DNA of 64,000 nucleotides from Gracilariopsis chorda (lineage: Eukaryota; Rhodophyta; Florideophyceae; Gracilariales; Gracilariaceae): NCBI GenBank assembly GCA_003194525.1, contig NBIV01000313.1, positions 1-64,000 of the forward strand, written 5' to 3'. Within the stretch, counting starts at the first letter, position 1, and the number at the start of each line of letters is the position of its first letter. Shown here one piece after another: positions 41,175 through 52,176 of the stretch. Position numbers and translations under genes: made by a program. Below the pieces are notes generated by a model. That model saw only the letters and a program-made list of their open reading frames with translations. It had not been told where the DNA came from and searched no databases.

Positions 41175-41206
41175 ATGAGCAGGCATGTCTACGCATGCCT
41201 GCTCAT
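41175..41206. other. Perfect 13-bp hairpin just after the dUTPase stop
   Basis: ATGAGCAGGCATG (41175-41187), loop TCTACG, CATGCCTGCTCAT (41194-41206). It begins 28 bases after the dUTPase stop codon, so it lies in the 3' UTR. It is far longer than the replication-dependent histone stem-loop. It may affect 3'-end formation or mRNA stability; unproven. Confidence 0.85.
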
Positions 41207-42546
41207 GTAGGCTACGGAGGTGGCTAGCTGTTTACCCTGTTTGAGCTTGTGAAGGATACAGAGGGCTCCATCCCCTTAATAATCTTGTGAACATGTCCCA
41301 TGCATTCCGAACTATGCGCATTCATACGTTCTACGGAATGTCCCAACCGAAACCTGTCCGTGCTTCAACTCTATTCCCCTTTCTGATTGGCTTGTGCTCT
41401 TGAACATGTATCGAATTTCACCACTACATCTTCATGGTATTCATGCCCAGGTTTCCTTGTCAAGAAAAACACATAAAGCCTCCACCTGTTTTGTGTACAC
41501 AGCGCGAGCCGCCTCAAATCCCAACTGGAACGTATCAGGGAGCATTGTAAATCGCCAGCTTTGTTTAGGATGCAGCGCCTTCCCCTAAGAGGCCATCAGG
41601 ATAACCCTTCATCCCAGGTTTCTTTACCTTCATAGGGATATGTCATTCGTTGTCCAAACATATCTATCTACAACAGTAAGGCTACATGAATGCAGCCACG
41701 AGGACGAAGTTCCACAATCAGCGCCACGCAGGCTTCCAACCGCCGATATCCGGTTGATGCTTATCTTTTCTCTCCAGTCTACCTGCGACATCACACAAGC
41801 CGCCGCTCACGTGTTGACACAGACACTGCCTCTAAGCATGATGCTGCGGGCCATACCCTTGCATCATCTTGCATCATACCCTTGGCACCACAAGACAACC
41901 TGGCTACTTTAGGCCTTCACAGGATTAAGTCTTGCGAGTAGCAACACATAGTTATGTCCGAACTCATAGAAGCAACATGTTTTTTCTTTGCAATCCGTCG
42001 TGTATTCAGTATGAATGAGTAAGGGGACATGTGTATCTTAAGGTGATGCTAAAGGATAACAGTGAGACATTTTGGAAAATATCTCGCTGGTAAGTATCAA
42101 ACTACTTGAGCGATGGAGAGCTTAACTGTTAGGCACATGAATATCTTCGAGACAAACGCAAAGGCATATAATGCACGCTCTGCTTTCCAAGGTTTTATAT
42201 TGCTGTTCTTGTTAGGAGGCACAAGATTACTAGTCAAGCATTTGGTGTGACTACCTCGGGACTGCGATGTTGATATGCTTCAGCACTCAAGAGCGGTGAG
42301 GAAACGATGCCAACGCCTTATGGTCTCCGTGGGCCTTCTGTACTGATCTGTAACCATTCCCGATTGCTCTTGTTTGGGTCAGGAAGGGTATCCATATGCT
42401 CACAGGATACACCCTAAAATCTCATTCTAGCATAAAGCATACGATTCTATGCGTCTTTCGTGTTCTGGTTGATGCAACGCTTGCTTCTAGGTTCGTCCAT
42501 GGTTAGAGTGTTCTGATTTCGATTTATAGGAAAATGGGCTTTCGCT
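41207..42546. other. Gene-free 1.3-kb stretch between dUTPase and ABCE1
   Basis: Short open frames only. No family, repeat or RNA gene recognised. It contains the 3' flanks of two convergent genes. Confidence 0.5.
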
Positions 42547-44385
42547 TTAGTCCTCGTCACGGTCGTCGGCGGTAACGTCGGCATAGAAGTACTGTCCAGA
42601 CTGTTTTTGCTCCCGATCTTTCACAGATTCGTACTTATTAATTCTTGGTCGGTAATTAGATGGGTCTCTTCTAAAAGTGATTTCCAGATTCTTCAAGAAT
42701 CTGTTCATACCCGACACCAATGTTTGCGGTGTACATGCAACACAATCTCTCGCCGGTGTCCCCTCGTACACGATGACCCGGTCAGCCAGATAGGAGCTCA
42801 CTATGAAATCATGTTCCACCACAAATGCGGTCTTCTTCGAATGCAGAATGTACCTCTTGATCATTTTCGCTGCCACGATTCGCTGTTCAGAGTCAAGATA
42901 GGCACTAGGCTCATCAATTAGGTATACATCAGCTGGCTTTCCTAAGGCCATAACAAGAGCAACTCTTTGAAGCTCTCCTCCGGAAAGATGCTTCACATAC
43001 TGATCCAAAAGAGGTTCGATATTCATGGGCTTTGTCACGTCCGTCATGAACTGAGGATGCAGCCAAGCGTCACGAATCTTGGAGTACAACAGTTGTCGAA
43101 CTGTTCCATCAAACTTGGGGGATATCTTTTGAGGTTTGTAACTGACATTCAACTCAGGTACTTCCACGGAACTATCATCAGGTTTCATGCCACCCGCGAG
43201 CATACGAATGAATGTTGTCTTACCAGTTCCATTTTCACCAAGCATTACAACAATCTCCGAGTCAGTAAATGACCCAGATTCGATGCTAAGCTTAAATGAG
43301 CCTAAAGTCTTAGTCATACTCGGATAGTTGTACAGATGATGATGCTCTACTTCTTCTTCATCATCGGCAGTTTCGGCTAATTTGAACTGAAGTGCTGTCT
43401 CTCTGAAACGAAGATTCTCAGTCGGAACAAAGCCAGCTAAGAAGATATTGATGCCTTCTCTGACTGAGAATGGAAGAGTAACCACTCCATAAGCCCCAGG
43501 CTTTCCATAGAGGCAGCATACAAAATCGGACAAGTAGTCAAGAACAGCGAGGTCATGTTCGACCACAATGACATATGTCTTGCTCTTATCTACTAGAAGA
43601 TCTCGAATAAGCTTTGCGGCTTTGAGTCTTTGACGGACATCAAGGTAGGAACTTGGTTCGTCAATCATGTACACTTCAGCCTGTTGCACTGCAACCATTC
43701 CCAAAGCAAAACGCTGAAGCTCACCACCGCTAAGAACAGGGATCTCACGATCCAGCAATTCGCCAAGCTGCAATTCTTGTACAATATGATCCATTACGTT
43801 ACGCTCATCCTTTCGTTTGAGCATATCAGCCACGCGTCCCTTAACCGCTTTTGAAATAGCATCGACGTATTGCGGTTTGAAGACGGCCTTGATATTGTCT
43901 TCAAGCACTTTGGTAAAATAATTCTGCAGCTCGCTTCCACGAAAATGGCTGAGAATGTCAGTCCAGTCTGGAGGAGAACTCCATGCGCCGAGATTGGGCT
44001 TGAGCTTGCCCGAGAGCACTCGAAGTGCAGTACTCTTCCCAATACCATTGGTTCCAACGAGCCCCAAAACCTGGCCAGGTCTAGGCACGGGTAAGCGATG
44101 AAGCTTGAAGGCATTGGGACCGTAGCGATGAACGGTTTCCTTGTCAAGCTCTTTTGGCAAGTTAATGATCTGAATGGCGTCAAATGGGCACTTCTTAACA
44201 CAAATACCGCAACCAATACAAAGAATTTCAGATATCAGGGCAATTTTGCTCTTGGATGTGACTTCGATGCAGCCGATTTTGCCCATACGCACAACGGGAC
44301 AGCTCTTCTTGCACTCCAGTGAACATCTTTTGGGCTTACATCTTTCGCCGTTGACGATAGCGATACGAGTGAGCCTCTCCGTCAT
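42547..44385 (-). CDS. ABCE1: ABCE1 / RLI1 ribosome recycling ATPase
   Basis: 612 residues, the usual length (about 600). ABCE1 splits ribosomes after termination and takes part in initiation and biogenesis. N-terminal Fe-S domain with Cys at 16, 21, 25, 29 and a second CxxCxxCxxxC set at 56-66 ([16 protein letters not shown]). NBD1 has Walker [11 protein letters not shown] (111-120), signature [13 protein letters not shown] and [14 protein letters not shown]2 has [25 protein letters not shown] and [12 protein letters not shown] hinge follows each ATPase half, and the tail is acidic. The start is the ATG at 44385. Intronless. Head-to-head with NDUFB4, 741 bases apart. Confidence 0.97.
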   Translation of the reverse strand: MTERLTRIAIVNGERCKPKRCSLECKKSCPVVRMGKIGCIEVTSKSKIALISEILCIGCGICVKKCPFDAIQIINLPKELDKETVHRYGPNAFKLHRLPVPRPGQVLGLVGTNGIGKSTALRVLSGKLKPNLGAWSSPPDWTDILSHFRGSELQNYFTKVLEDNIKAVFKPQYVDAISKAVKGRVADMLKRKDERNVMDHIVQELQLGELLDREIPVLSGGELQRFALGMVAVQQAEVYMIDEPSSYLDVRQRLKAAKLIRDLLVDKSKTYVIVVEHDLAVLDYLSDFVCCLYGKPGAYGVVTLPFSVREGINIFLAGFVPTENLRFRETALQFKLAETADDEEEVEHHHLYNYPSMTKTLGSFKLSIESGSFTDSEIVVMLGENGTGKTTFIRMLAGGMKPDDSSVEVPELNVSYKPQKISPKFDGTVRQLLYSKIRDAWLHPQFMTDVTKPMNIEPLLDQYVKHLSGGELQRVALVMALGKPADVYLIDEPSAYLDSEQRIVAAKMIKRYILHSKKTAFVVEHDFIVSSYLADRVIVYEGTPARDCVACTPQTLVSGMNRFLKNLEITFRRDPSNYRPRINKYESVKDREQKQSGQYFYADVTADDRDED

Positions 44386-45126
44386 GTTTAGAGCGCTTGG
44401 TGATGGATGACGAGGGAAGTGCCACGATCGGAGTCAAACACGTCGAGAGGTTGTGTTCGCTCACTTGATGTGGTGATAAATGTGGAGAGGGCTTCCGTTA
44501 CCGTTTGCGTCACGATAAGAACTCTTCCAGCGTGCGCAACGCTAATGCGACGAAGAGTCCCGCTTGGAATGGAGGTAGACGGCAAGCTATAACAGGGCGT
44601 GGGGGGGGGAGGGGACGGATTACGTCTGATGTCCCACCGACGACGTTCACGGCGAGTTCAGCAGCAAAATGTACAGAAATTAAGTTAAGACTATTCTGCA
44701 TTTATTTTTTCATCACCCTTTTTTCTCTTTCTCCACTCATAAAAATGTTAACCGACGCCCCGCGTGTTGTTCGTTCTGGATAAAAGTACCAAGGGTACAT
44801 CTCTGCCAAAGACGTTGGACTTCCGCAGCGCATTCTTCATCAGCGTTTCCTTTTGCCTGCGAATGCACATACATGTATCGGAAATGATACCCACATCAGC
44901 TTCTATGATAGAGTTTTTCCAAGTCCAACGAGAGCTGATTCCAGATGCAAGTATATCCTCGACACCGAGCCCACGTGGAACACACATTGGCGAATTCTGC
45001 ACGTCACATGCCAAGACCACATTGCCACCGCCACCCTCCTCCCTGGCGACCACAATCACCCACCCTAACTTTTGCGTAGGGAGCGGCCTCTGATCCCAAG
45101 AAGAGCCAACCACAGAACAAAAAAAC
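44386..45126. promoter_or_regulatory. Upstream region shared by ABCE1 and NDUFB4
   Basis: 741 bases between head-to-head starts. Open frames on both strands (44764-45093 and 44748-45218) overlap each other, one runs into NDUFB4, and neither resembles a known protein. A poly-G run lies near 44600. Confidence 0.4.
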
Positions 45127-45495
45127 ATGGCGGGCGGAATGGGCGTGCGCAAAAACGTCCACATCGAGGAATGGGCCGGCTTTCGCGAAAATTGCGAGCA
45201 TGTGTTCAAGTTCTCCAAAGCAAATTGGGCGCGTCTCGCCGTTTTTGGTATTGCCGTACCGGTCGGTCTCTACGTCTGGATCACAAAGGAGATGGTAAGT
45301 CCTTTGGCGATGCCCAATAACCCCACTTTTCATATCCATGCAATCACAATCACGACTAACCACCATACGCCTTTCTTCTCATTTGTCATGTAACAGCTTT
45401 CAGAGGGTCATTCAGTAGGACTTGGACCTGAGCGTCTTGGGTACCAGCGAAAGTACATGGGATTCCCTCCAGCTGAGAAGAAAGAAGAAAAGTAA
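45127..45495 (+). CDS. NDUFB4: Mitochondrial complex I subunit NDUFB4/B15, plant type, two exons
   Basis: Exon 1 45127-45294, exon 2 45397-45495, 102-nt GT-AG intron in phase 0, 88 residues. MAGGMGVRKNVHIEEWAGFRENCEHVF and the single membrane span LAVFGIAVPVGLYVW align with the plant B15 subunit (MGGGM...IEEW...RENLEHNF...IFGIALP). It is an accessory subunit of the membrane arm of respiratory complex I. Exon 2 (GLGPERLGYQRKYMGFPP, Lys/Glu-rich end) faces out of the membrane. It has no cleavable presequence, as usual for this subunit. Confidence is high for the family, moderate for the exact name. Confidence 0.85.
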
Positions 45496-45588
45496 TCAAA
45501 TCTAGTCCTACATCATACTCTCTTCCCTCTGCACAAGTTAATCTCTTTCTAAAACGGCTTGTTCCTCACTACCTGCTACTCATACCTA

Positions 45589-48279
45589 TCACGCCATACC
45601 CATGTTCCGAGCTCGCCCAGAGCGAGGCGTTTTCGCCCCCATACCGGTAACCGTATCCACATCCTCCAATAACTTGGTAACCAGCTCCCCATCAACACCG
45701 ATCTCCTCACGTTCTTCGAGTGTATACCGCTGTTGTAGAACCGATAACAGTTCAGTAGCTGCTTCAGCAACATTGGCTCGGATCGGCCTAAGTAAAACGG
45801 AACGAGATGCCGATTTTGTTATATATATCTTCATTCGTTCCACAACCGGCTCAAGCTCTTCATTCACAGCCTTCTGAACTTTTTCCCATGTTTCGCGTAC
45901 TTTTTGTGCATGAGCGAAAGATTCCACGTTGGACTTGAGCGTCTCAAAAGGTGCTGACGGTGGTGTAGGCGGAACTTCTCCCTCCTCTAGTGTGCGCGAC
46001 GCACTTCTATTTGCAGGTAGCGCGTTGCACTTTGCAAGAAACATTAGAACCGGATCTAAGATCATACGCGTTGTCTTCAGAATAAACGCTTCACATGCCC
46101 CTCGTACTCGATGATCCAGCTCACGTTTGGAATCAATTACCTTCTCCCTCACCGCAGGTGGCGATGCAAGTGATCTGGCGGACAGCTCCCCTCGCATAAC
46201 AGAACCGAGCAACGTGCGAAGTTCGAAGAAATCGAGTTCGTGTTCGGTGTAGCTCATATCCACATCGAATGGAGAAATCTGTTCTCTTGTCATGAGTAGT
46301 TGCCATATTAAGAACAGCTGGGCATGATCCTCAGCGTTTGGTTTGTCCTGCACCGCAATTCGTGCTGCTGCAGAACCAACATTCTGTACACAGATGGCTA
46401 CCGCTTCCTGTGCCACCCCAGCAAAGACTTCCCCATCAACACATCGATAAAGCATAGATAGCAAGCGAAGTGTTTTTTCCACAGGCGGATACCATGTAGC
46501 GTATATGCCAACACTGCGCACGTCAGGCACGGGAGCCGGGGGTTTCGGCTTGGATTCCGCTGATGATATCTCGTCGTTCAAATCATCTGGGTAGGGCCTT
46601 CCTGCAATTGATCCTGACAACGAAGAAGACGACATGCGTTTGTTGTTTTCAAGAATTATATCAGGATAGTTCAGGTGATAAAGAGCTGGAACGAATCCTC
46701 GTATTTCGTCGCGCATATAGACCTCTGCTCGATAGATAATACGTTCTTGTGCATCCGCTATCGCTCGAACAGCCGATGGAGCGAATGCTTTTCCAGCAAA
46801 CCCTCTGCGAGGCACCTCATCGGCAAGGATTTCCGTTTTCAACACTTCGATTAGATATACCAGATTCTCAAGATCATCTTCTTGTAGTATAAGAGGGCGC
46901 AATTCAGTGTAAACAATATCACACACACTCCGAAGTGCAATTTGTAGAACGGGAGTTTCGTTTTCTTCGGCACTATCCAGCGGAAAGAAATGCTCATACA
47001 GCTGCCGTTCCAACTGACAAACTCGCAGTACATATGCCGACCCCAGCCGTGCCAAGGCAATCATGTTCCTAACGTCTGCAAGCGATTTGACATGAGCCGT
47101 GACGGATGATTCAAGCAAGCGTTTTCTTTGCTCGAAGAAGCTCTCTTCGCAATCTGCATACAAGCCAAGGGCTGTGCTTCGTGTAGAAAACATTGAACTA
47201 CCATTCAACGATGAAATGCCACTGGTAGCGGGGTTTGAGTACGGATCTGCTGTGGATGAAATCCTTCTAGTGTACGGAGCCGTTGTACTGGACTCATCTC
47301 TTCTGTACGAAGCTGCCCGCGGAGAAGAAGGCCCTGCTTTTGCTCGTGAATACAATTCGGTCATCAAAGACTTTATCCGCGGAGCAATGGTACGAAACCG
47401 AAGGTACTCTTTGGAAGCGTCAGTGAGATCCGCATGTCTGAATCCTGCACCGCTCAGTCGATCGTCTCGAAGCTCCCTTGCCACTTGCGTCGCGGTGTCT
47501 CGGAAAACATCTACAGTATGGTCTCGAATAGATGTAAATGCTCGCCGTTGCAGCTCAAGGAATCGGGTAAGGTAGCCATCCGCTTCAGCAACTGCTCCTG
47601 TTGAACTCGATGCATAAGCAACGCATTCGTCAAGCCGATGAAGCAGTTTTACAAAGTCAGGATCTGTCGGCTTAATAGAATTCTTTCCTCCGCCGAACTT
47701 TGCTGTCAATGTTTCCAGCTCTTCAAAATACGTAAGTCGCTTTCGCAGAGCATCTGCTAATTCCCCCAGTGTCTTTCTTTCAGAAACCATAGCCTCGCAA
47801 TCAGATTTGAACTGCGATACAATGTCTGCCACGAACTGCTGCCCGCTCTTAATCTTCTCCAGTGCAGCTGAAGCATTTTCCACAGTCTCCATAAGTGCAA
47901 GGCATGCTTTTCGATCGTTTCTGAGTCCGTTCACCATCGTTCGATACTTCTCCTCGTTGGCTTCCTCTAGTCTGCGTTCCATCTCATCATGCCAAATATG
48001 GAACTCTTCAGCGGTGCTAACTTCAGCCAAACCCTTCAATCCATCTTCCCCTTTGTACTCAAACATCTTTTTATCTTCCTCATTCCGCACCGGTGTATGA
48101 GGTTCTGCTTCTTTCGCTGCGGAGATTCTCGAAGCTGGAGACAACGTCGAGCACTGTGATTCGACCAGAGCACATAATTGTAACTGGTCTTGTGTGAGCG
48201 GAGCATTGCTTTCCCATAAACGAAGGAATTCGCCGTGGCTTTTCGCTCGAGATGAGGCATCCAGTGTCTTTGAATCCAT
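45589..48279 (-). CDS. COG3: Conserved oligomeric Golgi complex subunit 3 (COG3/SEC34)
   Basis: 896 residues (human COG3 is 828). COG is an eight-subunit tether for retrograde vesicles in the Golgi; COG3 belongs to lobe A. The N-terminal half has a coiled coil (about 95-200: EMERRLEEANEEKYR, ASAALEKIKSGQQFVADIVSQF) followed by LRKRLTYFEELETLTAKF, the conserved Sec34 block, then helical repeats (FVKLLHRLDECVAYA, YLTRFLELQRRAFTSIRDHTV). The Ser-rich stretch about 315-375 is a likely disordered insert. The C-terminal part is helical (LLSMLYRCVDGEVFAGVAQEAV). The start is the ATG at 48279. Intronless; its 3' end is about 90 bases from convergent NDUFB4. Confidence 0.88.
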   Translation of the reverse strand: MDSKTLDASSRAKSHGEFLRLWESNAPLTQDQLQLCALVESQCSTLSPASRISAAKEAEPHTPVRNEEDKKMFEYKGEDGLKGLAEVSTAEEFHIWHDEMERRLEEANEEKYRTMVNGLRNDRKACLALMETVENASAALEKIKSGQQFVADIVSQFKSDCEAMVSERKTLGELADALRKRLTYFEELETLTAKFGGGKNSIKPTDPDFVKLLHRLDECVAYASSSTGAVAEADGYLTRFLELQRRAFTSIRDHTVDVFRDTATQVARELRDDRLSGAGFRHADLTDASKEYLRFRTIAPRIKSLMTELYSRAKAGPSSPRAASYRRDESSTTAPYTRRISSTADPYSNPATSGISSLNGSSMFSTRSTALGLYADCEESFFEQRKRLLESSVTAHVKSLADVRNMIALARLGSAYVLRVCQLERQLYEHFFPLDSAEENETPVLQIALRSVCDIVYTELRPLILQEDDLENLVYLIEVLKTEILADEVPRRGFAGKAFAPSAVRAIADAQERIIYRAEVYMRDEIRGFVPALYHLNYPDIILENNKRMSSSSLSGSIAGRPYPDDLNDEISSAESKPKPPAPVPDVRSVGIYATWYPPVEKTLRLLSMLYRCVDGEVFAGVAQEAVAICVQNVGSAAARIAVQDKPNAEDHAQLFLIWQLLMTREQISPFDVDMSYTEHELDFFELRTLLGSVMRGELSARSLASPPAVREKVIDSKRELDHRVRGACEAFILKTTRMILDPVLMFLAKCNALPANRSASRTLEEGEVPPTPPSAPFETLKSNVESFAHAQKVRETWEKVQKAVNEELEPVVERMKIYITKSASRSVLLRPIRANVAEAATELLSVLQQRYTLEEREEIGVDGELVTKLLEDVDTVTGMGAKTPRSGRARNMGMA

Positions 48280-49775
48280 CTAGAATGGTTGCTTCACAAA
48301 ATCGTTCGATCCAGGGCTCGAGAGACAATGTTGATGGTTGCAGGCGAGTGAAAGTGATGCAGGACTTGTGAAGATCGGGATAATTGCCAATTCTCTATTT
48401 AAACCCAAGCCTTCCTCATCTTCTGTCGCTATTGTTGCTAACGACGAGAGACTTGTCTCTTTACAGCGCCTCCCGTGCGTGCTCTTTCGTCTGTATCCGA
48501 ATTATTGGTAGCTAAGAAGGCTGTTCGAAGTCATGCTCGCTGCCTCTACTTCTGCTTGCTGACTTTCTTGAATTGGTGCCTATTTTTTCAAAATAAACAA
48601 GAGTGTAAGGTGTCGGGAAGTGATTGCAAAATGATGCACGGCAATGCATATGGAGAAAGCCCGACTTCTCATCGTAGCTGTCGTAATCCGTAGCGATCAC
48701 AATAGTGCAGTAATGTTCCAACCGATCTGATGTGCTAAAGGGTTAGCAGTTGACCTCCCTCGTAGAATGTGTTGCTCCCTTGGATGACGGGGAACTCGAC
48801 GCAAGCCTTTCACACATACACGAAGTGATACGCTGGGAGTTCCACCGTCTTATCTACTACTGATGCAAAGAAGGTCAAGCAGGTGGTAAACCAACGACAA
48901 CTACACGTAATGCTCTCGGTGGGCTGGGCGGATACCGCGCTGGAAGTGCTGGGACTCATACAGAGATTAGCACACTCGACATGTTTCTGAGTCATCACAT
49001 GCACAACTATAACATAGACAAACATATCAAAACCTCACGCACACGAATCAAGCCGTGAAATCGTAAACAGATACCGGAGAAGACCAGAACTTTGGACAAT
49101 TTCGACTAGCAAATCAAAACAATCTAAAGAAGATTTGTATGGACATAGATAGGCCATAGAACGGCAGTGAATACTTCACGATATGTTCCTTTTGAAACGA
49201 CCTAGAATACTGCCGAGGTATACATAGTCTTACTGTAATATGCTCCCAACCAAAAGGTCCGCCGAGAAGCATTAACTATCCTGCTCCTCTGCGCGTTAAT
49301 TTTTAAGGAAGTCCCAAGAATGCAGTGTAGTACGGAAAGAAAACCAACGAGCGGGAGGAGCGTGGGGAGCTTCAGTGATCTAGCTTTGCCCGTCGCAGCT
49401 TCGCTAATGATGAACGGGCAGAATGGTCCAATCATGGTCAGCCACTAGCTTGGCCACTACTAGCTAGACCTATTGGGTTGTCCTTCCAGGCAGAGCACCG
49501 TGAGCAAACAAAGGACACGCGTGACATGTTTCATGAACCACGCGTTGACAACAGTCGCAGACGCCGCGACTGGCGGTGCGGTATCTGTAAGGTTGATCCG
49601 TCTGTCTCACCACCAAGAGAGGGTTCTACGCCTCCACGAGAACGACTGCCCAACATCTCACACTGGGTCTTCATCTAAAAAGGACACCAAAGACAAACGT
49701 CCTCTATTCTTCTGTGTAGAGCATCTGGAGTTCGTGGCAAACAGGCACTGTTTCTCAATCACAGCAATCCGCGTC
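48280..49775. other. Gene-free 1.5-kb stretch between COG3 and HGH1
   Basis: Contains both upstream regions. The HGH1 frame stays open from 49473, but only from non-ATG codons and without family-like content. No repeat or RNA gene is recognised. Confidence 0.45.
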
Positions 49776-50840
49776 ATGGACGAAACCACTCTGTCTGAAG
49801 TCGTACAACTGCTTAGCGGTTCAGTAGGACCATCAACACGCGCAGCAACATGCACAGCGATCGCAGCATGTACCTCCGGTGATGCAGGAGCAAAGCTACG
49901 TCGAATAATGGGTACATCCTCCGTCGGTGAAACAACAATTCGGAGACTACTGGTACTGTGCGGAGATCCGCAATGTGCGAGAGTGGCGCTTTCGGCTTTG
50001 GTAAACATTTCAGAAGATGCTGAAGCATCAGCTGTTGTAACTCGTGCTGGCGCTGTTCAAAGAGCATGCAAAGCTTTGTTGGACATGGAGCAGCAAAACA
50101 TGGCCGCTTTATACGCCGGACTCTTGTCAAATCTTACGAGACATATAAGCGGCGTTGACGCCCTCGTAGGTAAGGGTTTGACAGGCGTTGAGAAAGATCT
50201 GGCCGTGAATACGTTGTTGAAGCTCGTTACACGGGTTGAGCACATGCCCAACGTTCTATGGATGTCTAACGCTCTGACCAGCGCGGAAGGGAGGGAAGCT
50301 CTCCTGCTTTTGAACAATTCGGCAACAAACTCCAAGTCGCAAGACACAGATCAACAGCCGCTGACATGGTTGCTACGGTTACTACGTTCTCCTACAGATA
50401 CGAAACGACTAGGAGCCGCATCAGCGATAAGAAACTGCGCCATGGCGGAAGACTGCCACGAAACACTCGTGAGCAATACGGATGCAATCGGAATATGCTT
50501 GACGCGGTTGATGTCGTCGGAACACAAAGTAGCGGCATCGGACGTTAGAAAAGCGCCACAAGTCGTGCGAGACATAGCGAACAATCCGAACAAAGCTGAC
50601 GCCGAACCACTTGTTGAGATACGACTGTTACTTGTGGAAGCCCTTTTGTTGCTGTGTAAAACCCCAGAGGGAAGACGTGCTCTTTGGGACACGGATGCGT
50701 ACGCCGTACTAGAAAAGTGGAAACAGCATGAACAAAACGAGCAGATCGTACGAACCGTGAATAGTATCGTTGACCGAGTTACACTAGCAGAGGACAATCC
50801 GGAACAACATGGAACGGTAACCGGCCAAGATTCGTCATAG
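49776..50840 (+). CDS. HGH1: HGH1 homologue (eEF2 folding cochaperone)
   Basis: 354 residues. HGH1 is an armadillo-like cytosolic cochaperone that brings TRiC/CCT and Hsp90 to folding eEF2. The sequence is a chain of ARM-like helices (ALSALVNISEDAEASAVV, YAGLLSNLTR with the family's NLTR block, RLGAASAIRNCAMAEDCHETLV, typical RNC). Toward the end, LLVEALLLLCKTPEGRRALWDTDAYAVLEKWKQHE matches the HGH1 C-terminal block (EALLLLxxTxxGRxxLRxxxxYxILRExHKWE). The start at 49776 (MDETTLSEVVQLL) is the first ATG where homology-like sequence begins; upstream in-frame sequence is unlike the family. Tail-to-tail with EAF6, about 70 bases apart. Confidence 0.85.
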   Translation: MDETTLSEVVQLLSGSVGPSTRAATCTAIAACTSGDAGAKLRRIMGTSSVGETTIRRLLVLCGDPQCARVALSALVNISEDAEASAVVTRAGAVQRACKALLDMEQQNMAALYAGLLSNLTRHISGVDALVGKGLTGVEKDLAVNTLLKLVTRVEHMPNVLWMSNALTSAEGREALLLLNNSATNSKSQDTDQQPLTWLLRLLRSPTDTKRLGAASAIRNCAMAEDCHETLVSNTDAIGICLTRLMSSEHKVAASDVRKAPQVVRDIANNPNKADAEPLVEIRLLLVEALLLLCKTPEGRRALWDTDAYAVLEKWKQHEQNEQIVRTVNSIVDRVTLAEDNPEQHGTVTGQDSS

Positions 50841-50912
50841 CTCGCGATGGTATGGAACGACATTAAACTCCGCATGGAAAAAAAGGGCACGAGCCGGCCG
50901 AAGATGGAAGTA

Positions 50913-51788
50913 TCATCTCTTTTTCTTCTTCTTTTGCACAGTACTGCGTCTCGCTATCTGCACGTCCGGATTCTCCTTCCGAAACGATGAGGTAGAAGAA
51001 CTGAGACTGAAAATGCGATCATTAGGACGTGATTTTCGATGCTTCGGAGCGCCTGTAGCAACGCCACTTCCGTTTCCGGTGGCGGTACGCTCAGTACGAT
51101 CAACCCGTCTACCAAAGCCATCCCAACCGCGTAAGACGTTTCCCTGAGCCCAAGTAGTTTTGATATAGTCCTCCTCCATGCGCGCAATATCAGTTTCGAT
51201 GCGTTCGATATCGGCTTCCAAAGCGGTGATCTGCTGAGTTACATTTTGTTGCAAGGCGGCACGCTCGGCGGCTATGGCAGCCTTTTCCGCTGCACGTTCA
51301 GCTGCACGCTCCGCCTTGACGAAAACACTCTTACTTGCGCGTGTGTCGGCGGCCTTTCTCGTTGAGGATGCCACTGTGGTGACTGTCGGGGTTGATGTGT
51401 TGGTGTTACCGATAGCCGCTGTGGGAGTTTTTTCAACAGCGTTTTCAGCGAGATTGCGCGGCTTTTCGATGAGCGACTTGCCAGCTGTAGGAGCTCGTTG
51501 TTTTGTGGAGGTAGATTTCTTGGTATCACTTCTGGCTGGAGCGGGGGACTGCGGCTGTGAGGAAGACGCCGTTGAAGATGATATTCCCAGTCCGCGGGGT
51601 GCCTTGGCGGCTAAGGGGCGGTGTGTAGTTTTTCTAGGCATGGCGGAGGGTGACGTGTGGGTGGGTGTTGAAGAAGAAGGTTGACCATGCTGTAGCGTGG
51701 AGGGTGCATGAGTTGACGAAGCGGCGCGTGCAGCATGGTTGGCCGGGTGCGACGGGGGGACGTTCAGAAATGTCTTTCCCAGTGGCAT
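50913..51788 (-). CDS. EAF6: EAF6-like subunit of histone acetyltransferase complexes
   Basis: From Met at 51788 the protein has 291 residues. The C-terminal part is EAF6/MEAF6: a coiled coil (AERAAERAAEKAAIAAERAALQQNVTQQITALEADIERIETDIARMEEDY) followed by the hallmark QGNVLRGWDGF (family YGNIIRGWDRY), then a basic stretch and NDRIFSLSSSTS, like the family's ERLFSxSSxTS. EAF6 is part of NuA4, MOZ/MORF and HBO1 complexes. The N-terminal 130 residues are Ser/Thr/Pro/Ala-rich and disordered. The start is uncertain: ATGs at 52052, 51788 and 51641 are all in frame. It ends in poly-Lys. Head-to-head with rubredoxin. Confidence 0.85.
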   Translation of the reverse strand: MPLGKTFLNVPPSHPANHAARAASSTHAPSTLQHGQPSSSTPTHTSPSAMPRKTTHRPLAAKAPRGLGISSSTASSSQPQSPAPARSDTKKSTSTKQRAPTAGKSLIEKPRNLAENAVEKTPTAAIGNTNTSTPTVTTVASSTRKAADTRASKSVFVKAERAAERAAEKAAIAAERAALQQNVTQQITALEADIERIETDIARMEEDYIKTTWAQGNVLRGWDGFGRRVDRTERTATGNGSGVATGAPKHRKSRPNDRIFSLSSSTSSFRKENPDVQIARRSTVQKKKKKR

Positions 51789-52176
51789 GTCGGTTGCGGG
51801 CGTTTGGACGGAGTCGAAGCTTCCGTTGAGCGCACAGCTTCCCGACCGTCTCCCTGCCTCGACAATTCGCGTCCCCGATTCGCGCGCCTTGGTATCCTCG
51901 CGGTTACTGTGGCGGGTACAAGGGCACGCGTGCCACGCACAATGATGAAGCCAAGCATTCAACCTTGTGCGGCTCAAGCGCACCTTCTCAACCACATGAA
52001 CCGCGCGTTCTCGTCCGGAGCTTTCTCTCAAACGGAAAGCTTGAACACCCATCTTCCTCGCGGCTGCACCCCGTTCCTTTAACGCTGCAATTAGGAGACG
52101 CAATCACCCGCAGTTCGCGACACACTGACAACAGCCTTTCTTCACCATCGCGAACCCAGCCTTAATACTCTCAACC

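Noticed and set aside
44748-45218. 156-codon open frame on the minus strand upstream of NDUFB4
   Set aside because: No recognisable motif, overlaps NDUFB4 exon 1 on the opposite strand and another equally long frame on the + strand.
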